Part shown: one piece after another, positions 43,201 to 50,500 of the stretch
Numbering within the stretch: the stretch's first letter is position 1
Layout: every line of letters begins with the position of its first letter
Source of the DNA: Symbiodinium natans
Lineage: Eukaryota > Sar > Dinophyceae > Suessiales > Symbiodiniaceae
Length of the DNA stretch: 62,000 bases
NCBI GenBank assembly: GCA_905221605.1
Contig: CAJNDS010002145.1
Location: 47,501 to 109,500 of the forward strand
Direction: 5' to 3'
Translations under genes and position numbers: made by a program
The notes under the pieces: generated by a model
The model's database searches: none
What the model was told of the DNA's origin: nothing
The model's input: only the letters and a program-made list of their open reading frames with translations

Positions 43201-44130
43201 TGGGCCAAACTTGCGTCGTCTTCTGTGTCGCTCGCCCCGCCCCCTGCAGACCCACTCCCGGCCCAAGCCGCTCCTCCTGCACCTCCTGCGGTAGCAACTT
43301 GGCTTGCTTCCACGCCTGGTGCTGTCCTTGCCTCAGAACTGCGCTGGGCCCTCCTCCCGCGCGCAGCCGCCGTCTCTCGCCTGCGTGCAGCCCACCCGAG
43401 CAGCCACTCCCGTGATGAGACTCTTGCAAGTTGCCTGCAGCAGGCTGGTGTTCCTTTCCTCCTCCACTCGCTGCCCTCCTGGGGCCCCACAGCCCCAGCC
43501 TGGTCTGATCTGCAGGCCGGTATGTCCTCTCACTGCCGCTGCCCACACGTCGCTCCCTCTCTTGCTGTATGTTGGACTTGCCGTGGGATTGCTCTCCCCC
43601 CGCCGCCTCAAGTCTCACTGCCTTGTCCATGGTGCCCTCGTCGGTCCGGCCCCTCCTGTCCGTCTTGTCACCGCCGCCTGCATTTCAAGGGTGAGTGTCG
43701 TTGGAACCGTGGAGCCCACCCTGCCTTCCGTTCACCAGCAGATGCTCCGCAATTATGCCCTGACTGCTGCTGGGTCTGGTGCCGTGCGCTGATTGCGCTG
43801 CCCACTCGGCACGCGGACCCTTTGCCTCCCACCGTTGAGCTCACCGCTCACCTGCAGGCAATCGCAGCAGCTTGCCTCCCAGGGGCCGGTTCCGCCTCCA
43901 CACCTGCTGCTGCTCTCTCGCTGCGCAGTGTCCGCCGCTGGCTCCTGCGTCATCTCCGCACGCACGGGCCTGCCTCACTTGATGACCTGCTGCCGGCCCT
44001 GTGTGCCTGGGCCCCGGATTCTGCAGCAGACTGGCACCTCAGCGTCCTCCGCCGTGCCGCGCGGGCACTGCAAGCTGAAGGCCGAATCTCCTTCTCCAAC
44101 CAGCACCTGCGACTGCTCGGCCAGTCATAA
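37261..44130 (+). CDS. LINE ORF2: APE-type endonuclease, reverse transcriptase, RNase H, Cys-rich tail
   Basis: 2,289 residues from the ATG at 37,261. Endonuclease about 60-325: E99 (LLSETAL), D227 and N229 (GGDLNSF), D286 (SRLDAAW), D314-H315 (ADHAPV), the full EEP set. Reverse transcriptase about 850-1110: PKPSGGWRPLS at 861, GVPQGAVSSP at 997, YVDD at 1040-1043. RNase H: D1453 (GDGSY), E1507 (TAELFAL), D1529 (VFDRSAL), D1641 (GNEAQD). A CCHC finger follows, C1788-x2-C1791-x8-H1800-x3-C1804, typical of LINE C-termini. Beyond it lie a Cys-rich zinc-ribbon-like region (about 2092-2174, at least ten Cys) and a helical segment (about 2215-2289) resembling a winged helix. The enzyme would nick target DNA and prime cDNA synthesis on it. 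All catalytic residues are intact. Confidence 0.9.
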   Translation: MDLLSDGSAGSSSASESDAPAAHPVALPATRLNARVGLRTSLPHFAGSCLGDDMSWKGSRVLRVACLQCGSAGRDRFQWGLWHGQGLASLGADVGLLSETALISGSQHAFACKGLLAAGYHAVSHGQPSSSPGRGAGSGVLLAVRSAYAGRWADIARDQFGRGLAATITSESGTSIRFVAVYGPVGACLPGFTTPCQLEAEARLKSFVAEQVAEAVSSQCLLVVGGDLNSFCSDPLDHWGGSYCVRPECLAVHLSSLGLQDTLRIRHPDLRVFSFFSHAGSASRLDAAWLLPSPSVEVNVLNSAIVWRWPRRADHAPVLVDLSVCIPTIPDSPPASHAWRSLVSRIDRDLPAHVLAQLGKHEASLHHIAAVLTAVADSWHSVPAPVCEGLDGVLGRPSPALSHASASQLSEAFTALSHALLACLPVSPPCGDRQARKLSDAWHACLLELRRLRRSILDAIPSLPGPFLDLRQFPLDAACSLWSKAHHLDTPTRSRPRPPAAPWDQFGSRPEQWALDLGFPPAVAAMAPLCKDASVSSSQPRPTACSPSIAWDPLRDSSRAVPAECVLLLTDWITEASKRQSTAASRKFASLRHQRLHLLRSGNIRSWACRMRATSSPCARFSPDWVTDPDDSRRRPSSTSDVLLGARQQWARLLQEPQTPWAHDAVLSFSSSTSANRGAVNFSSLTCAPPGSPLALIGDAMLRPGPWRLLPFPPNSASFLPGPCVVCFGGWLLTQSDGWWWARRPAPCPGPPHLVVALGRFSGQDLLLDHFRWPDPHVCLVVRVWSPPCTSFVAPTSASERLSLMSKFRHSRPGCSGWKLCYLEAFPLWVQDLFWFAVDLQRATGCVSSSLHLAEQLHLPKPSGGWRPLSMLEEAFKAIESPVASRLSSSRSLLCADAPYSELNRAYSRGVAAASEVLYTDVLVCEDAIRHDLPLLRVPADFEKFFNTLQLSQIDALQQGRGLPDSVRRLHNSLFSAGSVVLDTRVGLTAPVLVSRGVPQGAVSSPEVSRAAQDPILRLRVRDGAAYCSSAGRRVVAAGYVDDVEHYGSGLRDLPPILDSLSLGSRATGVGYAWSKFSAFASDWDSHLPLVQDPRIRADSATVHSWDIWHGGMREFSLPRSNRDDVDKLLGKRGSISDRHGPASFDLLEKLEATRRRLSSKCASWDEVRALTQWISGGSLNYAPLVGIPPPAALHREDAALHQLVHACLGTRVTAERVSLSAPRSVGGLGFPLVSEMLVAATASDLLCLLNGSSQAAQLARDSLKQALECAPNELGAHDGLVTKAVQFLAGYGLYLNVSTDRFVCRVLDCLAPPTTHPLVGPFQPALFQSSARFARVGVLANSIRTAWVSLVRSGTPQDAWSQSATWAAVLPQFSPVSSQECARAAASALSQSRADWQTECLLFQTGPAPDLPEEWSSSSWLSPWATDSDPRSMHLLHQVAVPCSEDYGLFGDGSYSRLRGASFCCQARGFGASGDYWDSSAWVSSQHSGRLPSRFGWEDCTVHTAELFALVCSLKFRSPGRWHLLVFDRSALFTALQVAADRKTPSLLASSCQPLISHLLRLLALLDRAWSPPGCKPSWRLHQESFPSHWNSSLPLRGKLRHFSKIAFHQAGVVGVDIRSHQASSALPFPVLVQGNEAQDAGCIAASRSLPLPPDIRVPSGGPFAWFSHEARMVTSPIRVHVRELLRKQSTSEWCKRPVQGLIPRLAAHIFCPSLDPSLYTQCSFPDEWGRWLLPSDSQPLDLSSFVYRLQRAVGGSWTEWLHTHADIREVATTWAAQHAWESFRMCPLCASGPGTPRHVIMCCPAMRPLMTQVLNAVESALCAVSDRDRLLNAASIWRRESPTTPPPPPEADTLRWPVLSAWRWLVPNPVREHSLAEGGHASSSGTALREQGSDLGYRGILPKQLGRSLCSLSASSLEELEARDWELYASLRDGAALQSELRVLAQRHRAHLPATLLCQRLALCLRFVRAEYLQRIEVWAKLASSSVSLAPPPADPLPAQAAPPAPPAVATWLASTPGAVLASELRWALLPRAAAVSRLRAAHPSSHSRDETLASCLQQAGVPFLLHSLPSWGPTAPAWSDLQAGMSSHCRCPHVAPSLAVCWTCRGIALPPPPQVSLPCPWCPRRSGPSCPSCHRRLHFKGECRWNRGAHPAFRSPADAPQLCPDCCWVWCRALIALPTRHADPLPPTVELTAHLQAIAAACLPGAGSASTPAAALSLRSVRRWLLRHLRTHGPASLDDLLPALCAWAPDSAADWHLSVLRRAARALQAEGRISFSNQHLRLLGQS

Positions 44131-44172
44131 GAAAAGGTCCGTGCCTGTGCCTTTGTCTCTCTGTGTGGGTGT

Positions 44173-44203
<31 letters not shown>

Positions 44204-44824
44204 GTTTTTTTTTTTTTTGGTTTCTTCTTTCTTTTTTTCTTTTCCTTCTTTGTCCCGTTTTGGCTCTCCCCCCCCCCCCCCCCAGACCCCCTTTTTCGCC
44301 GCGAATCGGGTGGTCTGGGTAGCCCTTGTCCCCCCTCCCCTCTGCTAGTTGCGAGTCAGCGCCTCCGTCAGCTCCGGTCCCTCTGTCAGCCCCCTATTTC
44401 CCCCCTCGCCGTGTCTCCTACGGTCTATAGGCTGCAAGTCCTACCCCTCCCTCTCTTCCCTCTTCCCCGTGCTCACTCCACCGGTGCCACCGGCCCCCTC
44501 CCCTTGTCTCGCGTGTACCAGGCGAGGCCTCCTTGCCCTCCTCTCGCTTCGTTCTGTTCCCCCCTCGCCACGTTCCGTTGGCCTTGCTTGAGATCCCCCT
44601 GTGCCTCATTCCTCCCTTCCAGTTGTGTTGCACTGCCGCTCGCCCGTCCTCCTCCTCCCCCTCGTTTTCCCTGTTCCCCTGTTCCTCCATGGTTTCTGGG
44701 TGGCCCGTTTTCTCCCCCTGGCCAGGGCCGCGTGTCTCGCCCTCCCCCCCTTCCTCGCTGCGTGGGCGTCGCTGTCTCCCTTTCCTTTTCCACCTCCTTC
44801 CGCTCTTCTTCGTTCCCCCCCCTT

Positions 44825-44859
<35 letters not shown>

Positions 44860-45102
44860 CTCTCTTCTCTTTCTTGTTCTGGTCCTTTTTGGTCTGGACG
44901 TCCTGTCTTGTGTTCCTCGGCTCTCTCCCCCCTTCCCCCCGTCCCTGCTCACCCGCTTGCGCCTTGGCTGCACTAGTCTAATTCCCTCACTTGAACTCTC
45001 CGCGGAGGGCTGCGATGACGCTTCCGGAGCGGTCCTGAGATGCGGGGGGGGAAGTGGGTGGCCGGCTGCAGCTACTGCTGCTAGCCTTTCCTCCTCCTCC
45101 TC
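44131..45102 (+). other. LINE 3' region
   Basis: Starts with a GTGTGT tract and poly-T (44,164-44,220), then a copy of the CCAGACC/GGTCTGG hairpin (44,282-44,325), a long poly-T tract (about 44,826-44,860) and pyrimidine-rich DNA ending CTCCTCCTCC before the target-site duplication. There is no poly(A) tail, so the 3' end may be recognised through structure or the CTCC units. Frames crossing it are not coding. Confidence 0.65.
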
Positions 45103-45615
45103 CTTCTATTTTAAAATGCATAAAATCCTTAAAAAATAAAATCAGAGGCCGAATTTATTTTTTAAGGATTTTATGCATTTTAAAATCGAATAAAATCCTT
45201 AAAATCCTTAAAAAATAAATTATTTTGATTTTATTTTTTATGGATTTTAAGGATTTTTAAAAATTTAAATCGTTTGGGGCTTCTCCTAAAACCAAATTCG
45301 GCGCCTCGGATTTTATTTTTTACGGATTTTAAGGATTTTCTTCTATTTTAAAATGCATAAAATCCTTAAAAAATAAAATCAGAGGCCGAATTTATTTTTT
45401 AAGGATTTTATGCATTTTAAAATCGAATAAAATCCTTAAAATCCTTAAAAAATAAATTATTTTGATTTTATTTTTTATGGATTTTAAGGATTTTTAAAAA
45501 TTTAAATCGTTTGGGGCTTCTCCTAAAACCAAATTCGGCGCCTCGGATTTTATTTTTTACGGATTTTAAGGATTTTCTTCTATTTTAAAATGCATAATAT
45601 CCTTAAAACATAAAA
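45103..45615. repeat. Hairpin satellite, right part (inverted orientation)
   Basis: It starts with the 3' copy of the target-site duplication (45,103-45,116) and continues two inverted-orientation satellite units of about 236 bp. These units read GGCGCCTCGG where most units have GGCCTCGG. The same GGCGCC variant appears in the leftmost unit (about 28,668), so the outer units of both ends resemble each other. Confidence 0.9.
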
Positions 45616-45679
45616 TCCCAGAAGTCCTTGAGGTCGAGGCCAAGCGCAGCGCCAAATAGACCCTAAAGGTCCTACGTAC
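45616..45679. other. Short spacer between satellite and Copia LTR
   Basis: About 60 bp of unique sequence. Its last five bases, CGTAC, do not match the five bases on the far side of the Copia element (ACTTC). Confidence 0.6.
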
Positions 45680-45778
45680 TGCGTACCATAGGCATACAAG
45701 GGGCCCCTAGGTTCGAGCCGCCGTGTAGCGGACATCACATGAGGCTTTCAGGAAGGGCTATACATCTGGACTTTCACA
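45680..45778 (-). repeat. Copia 3' LTR (99 bp)
   Basis: TGCGTACC...CTTTCACA on the plus strand, with TG and CA ends. It is identical over its length to 54,249-54,347, with two further matching bases (AC) at the left. At 99 bp it is short for a Copia LTR. A purine-rich tract (AGGAAAGAGA, minus strand, about 45,793) lies just inside and may be the polypurine tract. Confidence 0.9.
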
Positions 45779-45805
45779 GCCCGGTCAAATCTCTTTCCTG
45801 AAAGA

Positions 45806-47533
45806 CTATCGGCGGTTGTAACCTAGTTGCTTCCGCTCTTCGAGCTTCTCTTCCAGGGCTTCGGCTTCACTCACAATTTGATATTCGCCCGTCATCAGGA
45901 GGTCGTACAACGCCGCCATGTTCGCATTCTTCTTCGTCAGCCCATCCACAATCATGTGAGGGTGAGGCACCCATCGAACACGGCCCTTGATCGCATTCAT
46001 ATTCTGTCTCACCACTTGAATCTCCAGGCATGTCCTTTTGTCCTGTGAGGGTCCGGTGCTTTCACGGGACAGATGATCGTACAGAGCTTTCGCGTCAATG
46101 ATGCATAGACTCTCCTTCAGCTCCTTCTCTGTCTGGCTTTTGGCGATTGCCACGATCTTGTTCTGCTGTAGATGCTCCTCCCATTTCGCCAGCTCAAATT
46201 CCGGGTCGGTCAACTCGTTGAAGATGGAGACAATCCAGCAAAGCTCACCTAGCCCCTTTGACAAGGCTTGCGTCTCAGCTGCCAGCGTCGAATTCACCAC
46301 TTTGTGAATTCTTCCACTTCGCCACGAAACCAACGAGCAAGGTACTCTTCGCCCTCGCTGTAAGTCTTCATGAAAGGCGATGACACCATAGGCACCCTGA
46401 CTGTTGCCCCCATAAGCATTTGCGAAGCTAGCATCCGAAACCACTCCCCATGCCAAGCTTTCGAAGGGAATCGCCCTGATCTTGATCGCCAGCGCCGGAT
46501 TTGTCTTGATCAGGTGCACCGCTTTGTTGACGTCAATCAAGTCCTGGATCACCGGCTTGGGAAAGGTCGCCGCCCCCAGACTGGCAGCAGCCGCCGCATC
46601 TGGTCGTCCCTCTTTGGCCGCCCAGTTCAGAGCACCAATCACTGCTCTCATTTGCGCAATCTCGCTGTCATTGGCCAGAGCTTTGGGATCAGCTTTTCTT
46701 CCCTTGGCCATACTAATTGGCTCCAATCGTTCGCCGATGAACTTTTCCATGTCAACCTCAAAGTCGAAGTTTGCCAGCTGCTTCACTCGCCTTCCGTTGA
46801 ACCCAACACCTTGTTCAGCTTCCTGAACCATGACAAACTTCCCGAATCGAAATCGCTCACGAAGTTCCGCGATCTTTTTGTAGTGCTCCTCATCACCGAA
46901 GGTAAACAGATCGTCCACCTCCACAGCAATGGCTCCACGTAGTGTCTGCTTCCCTGGGAGAAAGTAGACTGTTGGATCCAGCACCGATTCTCGGTATCCA
47001 AGAGCCAATATCGCTTCCTTTAGAGTTCGTCTCCAGTGAATTGGCGCATCGCCAAGTCCATAGCATCCGGCAACAATCTCCACGAGCTGCTCGTCGTGTA
47101 GACCCTCGATCCCTGATTTTGGAAGACTAGCGTACAGCTTCCCTTGCTTTCTCACGAGTGGCAAAGACTGGCAGAAAGCATTCTTCAAGTCGCCCACACT
47201 CGCCTGATACTTGAGGGATGCCGCAACCTGGAGAAGCACTCCGAAGCTGGTGCTATTGAGCGTTGGTGCGTAACGATCCAGCTCCATAAGATCTGGATCT
47301 CGGTCTCCACGAATGCACCATCTCGATTTCATCTGAGGAGGCTCGCCTGGTTGCTCGGCTGGCTTCCACCGTCGAACCATTCTGCTGGCCTCGGGCTCTG
47401 AGATCTGCTCGAACTGCCCTTGATTCTTCAAGACTGAGAACTTTGATGGCGTCAGTGCTTGCCACCTTACACCATTCTTGAAGATCTGATTCGCGCCAAG
47501 CAGGCCATTCATGTGGCTTGATCTCGTGCTCAA
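45806..47533 (-). CDS. Copia reverse transcriptase and RNase H (+1 frame)
   Basis: Open for 575 codons from 47,533, but the ATG there is not a natural start; homologous RT sequence begins near KPAEQPG...RWCIRGDRDPD. The RT N-terminus lies in the preceding frame, and the switch is needed around 47,380-47,410. Landmarks: RYAPT, LKNAFCQS, AIAVEVDDLF (catalytic DD, about 46,915), then RNase H with SDASF, ETQALSKG and IDAKALYDHL. It ends 27 bp from the 3' LTR. Either a one-base change has broken the element or a programmed +1 shift controls the Gag/RT ratio. Confidence 0.85.
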   Translation of the reverse strand: MSTRSSHMNGLLGANQIFKNGVRWQALTPSKFSVLKNQGQFEQISEPEASRMVRRWKPAEQPGEPPQMKSRWCIRGDRDPDLMELDRYAPTLNSTSFGVLLQVAASLKYQASVGDLKNAFCQSLPLVRKQGKLYASLPKSGIEGLHDEQLVEIVAGCYGLGDAPIHWRRTLKEAILALGYRESVLDPTVYFLPGKQTLRGAIAVEVDDLFTFGDEEHYKKIAELRERFRFGKFVMVQEAEQGVGFNGRRVKQLANFDFEVDMEKFIGERLEPISMAKGRKADPKALANDSEIAQMRAVIGALNWAAKEGRPDAAAAASLGAATFPKPVIQDLIDVNKAVHLIKTNPALAIKIRAIPFESLAWGVVSDASFANAYGGNSQGAYGVIAFHEDLQRGRRVPCSLVSWRSGRIHKVVNSTLAAETQALSKGLGELCWIVSIFNELTDPEFELAKWEEHLQQNKIVAIAKSQTEKELKESLCIIDAKALYDHLSRESTGPSQDKRTCLEIQVVRQNMNAIKGRVRWVPHPHMIVDGLTKKNANMAALYDLLMTGEYQIVSEAEALEEKLEERKQLGYNRR

Positions 47534-50500
47534 ACACCTCGCCCTGACCTCGAGTTTTGGTGGCCATGTAGTCGTGAATGTTCACTTCAGTCGAACTGAA
47601 AACAGTGAACCCAACCCAGCTCTTCTTCATATCGTTAACCTTCTTTCTTTGCTTGAACCAGTTGTCGTTGTAGGTGTCCACCGTGCCATCCTCCATCACC
47701 ATGTAGGTTTGACGATGTTTCAGTCTTCTTGGCATCAGAGCTCCTCGGATCTTCGTCGGATTACATAGACGCCTGCGCGGCTCGTAATGTCTCCTCACCA
47801 CAACATTGCGACTCACGTCCTCCCAGCAGTCTAGATCAACTTTCCATCGACCATCTTCTGCATAGAACCATGCCTGCGATGAAGAGCTTGATTCTTGCTT
47901 GGCATAGTATGGAGAACTGGGAGGTCTTTTGCTCATCAGTCTGCGAGTGGCTTCATAGGGTGCACTTCCCGGTGGATGTCCATCCATTTGTTGATTCCGT
48001 AGCACAGTCTGCACTGTCTCTGGAGAAAGTTCTTGTGCACCACTTGACATCTGTCGACTGGGCGCAGGCTCTGGCTCTTCCTCTGAAGACTGCTGCCTGA
48101 CATTGGTGGATGTTGGTGAATGTCCCGCTTGAGGTACTGGAATTTGCTCTTGAACACTTTCATCGATCGATGGCTCATATTGCGCCAGCTCTTCCTCATC
48201 GTAAGGTCCTTCTGGCACTGGCACATCTTCTGGAAGTAGTCGTGGTCGTTGATGTGCCCTTTCTTCGGGATGCCAGTCCATTCCTCCTCGAAGTTCCACA
48301 GCCTCCTCTTCTTCATCGGGAGGACCTGGTTCCTCCGTCATGTCTTTGTAAGTTCGCTTTTGGCTGGACCGCCCCAACTCCTCACGCAGAACCTCCAGCT
48401 CACCGGCCAGTAGTTCTTTTGTAAGCTGTTCTTCACTGGTAGCATGTCGACAATGCTCGCAGCTCACTTTCCAGAGCTCTCCCTTCATAGACACCCACAA
48501 GCTTGGCTGCTCAATCGCCAAAACCACTCCAGGACCCACCCATGACGGCTTCCGACCCTCATGGGACTCCTCGGTCATCATATGCCTCCTCTTCCGCTCC
48601 TTTGGCTGTCGGTAGACGTACACGGTCTCGCCAACCACGAACGTGGGAGGAATGCGGCTTCGGGCATTCCTTGCTCGAGTGAGAGCAAGTTGTGTCTGAG
48701 ATTTGATGTAAGCCTCTTGTGCCGCTTGACGCAGCTCTAAGACTCGTCGCATCTCATCTCCAGCACTCTGCACTACCAGTCTAGGGTCTGTCGGATCATC
48801 CGACAAGAGAGATCCTGGAAGTCGAAGATTATGCCCGATCTGCCGTTGTGTGGGAGAAAACCCGCTCCGATTCCCGTACCTGTTCTTGGCATTCTCCACT
48901 TCGTAGAGCAGGGTCTTCAACTCTTCCCACGTGCTAATCTGGGTGGTCTCCCTCGCTTTCTCATACACATGCTTGTAGTGAGCTCCAGCTCTCTCCGTCT
49001 TCCCAGCTTGCCAGGGAGATCTGGCTGCAGTGTGACGAATCAAGGCGCCTGCTTGAGCCGCCATCTCCGCGAATTGACCTCGAAATTCGGTTCCCAGGTC
49101 AGCTATGATGATCTCAGGAACGCCAAACACTCTGCCCCAAACTCGCAGGAAGGTTCTCCAGGCGTGGTCGGACTCGGTGTTCTTGAGCCTTTCCACCATC
49201 TGGTAACCGGTTCCCCAGTCCACCATGTTCAAAGCCGGAAAGGTCTCTCTCTTGTCCAGTGCGCTCAGGAACACCACGTCAACTCCCACCACCTTGCCTG
49301 GTTCATAGCTTTTGGGCAACACAGCAGGTCGTGCTGGCTTGGGCTTTGGCCTTGCTTTGCACACATCGCACTCGAACTTTGTCGCCACATAACGGACCAC
49401 ATGCGGTTTGGCGTTTGCCAAACGCAAAGATCTCGCCATCTCCTTACCTGCTGGATGACCCATATTCTCGTGCAGCTTCTTGATCAGCCGTTTTTCTTCT
49501 GCGGTAGGCTCCAGCGCATCATCAACTGGCTGTTGCCGCTCATCCAGCTCATCCTCCTCCTGCACATAGACCTTGCCGCACTTTTCGGAACATCTTGGCA
49601 CAGGAAACCCCGTTTCGTGAAGTTGTTGAGCAACGTCGCCTTCCATTGCATCAACTCCTCTGGCCGTAAAGGCTGTAGCCACATAGCGGCTTCCAGACCA
49701 TGAACGGGACTCGTGCCACCTCTTTGGGTCAAAGGAGAGAACCCGGTGCTTGATGTTGTGGAGCTTCCCGGCCTGCCTCTTCCCATTCGGCAAGTTCCGA
49801 AAGACGGCACGTGATTCCGGAACTTCATCGTCCTGAATCCATATCTCTCCTCTGCGATACGATCCTGCACCGATCACATAGTTTTGGGACTCCCTCTTGT
49901 TGTGTAGATCACGATGAAGACTGCTGCCTGCATTCAGCCCCAAAGATATGGTAGTCCAAGTAGGTTTTGGGATTCCTTGGATTTTACACTGAAACTTCAT
50001 CATGTTGTTGAGGTACATGGCACAGTTAGGCAGCGACTTCGTCCGGTTCGTGACTCCATGACGGTTGCCGTGTGAGTACATGCCGAAAACCAAGTAACTT
50101 CCAGCTATGGTTGTGGACCTTGCCCCAGCTCGCGTAGAAGGCATCCTCTCCACGAACTTTTCAAACGACACCAGTGAGTAGTCACGTTCTCGAATCAGAC
50201 GACGTGCCATGCCTTCCAGGTAGCCGACATCTGCCTCGCTCAGGTATGAATGACTGGCCTCCTGGTTCTGAGAAATGCTACTGTCGTCGCAGTGGTGTGC
50301 CTCCTGGTTCTGAGAAATGCTATTGTCGTCGCAGTGGTGTGCCTCCTGGTTCTGAGAAATACTATCGTCGTCATGGTGGTGTGCCTCCTGGTTCTGAGAA
50401 ATGCTATTGTCGTCATGGTGGTGTGCCTCCTGGTTCTGAGAAATGCTATCGTCGTCATGGTGGTGTGCCTTCTGGTAAGCGACAAGGTTCTCGGAGACGT

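Larger units (their letters stand above)
30876..45102 (+). mobile_element. Full-length 14.2-kb non-LTR retrotransposon (LINE)
   Basis: The element is delimited by a 14-bp target-site duplication in satellite DNA. It is far more GC-rich than its target. From 5' to 3' it has: a terminal hairpin (CCCTCTGGG at 30,876 with CCCAGAGGG at 30,933); a 5' ORF (31,084-32,091); a 3.5-kb non-coding block with three repeat types; ORF1 (35,640-36,881); a 380-bp spacer; ORF2 (37,261-44,130); and a 970-bp 3' region rich in pyrimidines, ending in CTCC units without poly(A). All three ORFs are uninterrupted, so it could be recently active. At 14 kb it is long for a LINE. Confidence 0.9.

Noticed and set aside
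43793-45139. 448-codon ORF over the ORF2 end and 3' region
   Set aside because: Shadow frame plus poly-T and pyrimidine tracts; crosses the element boundary into satellite.
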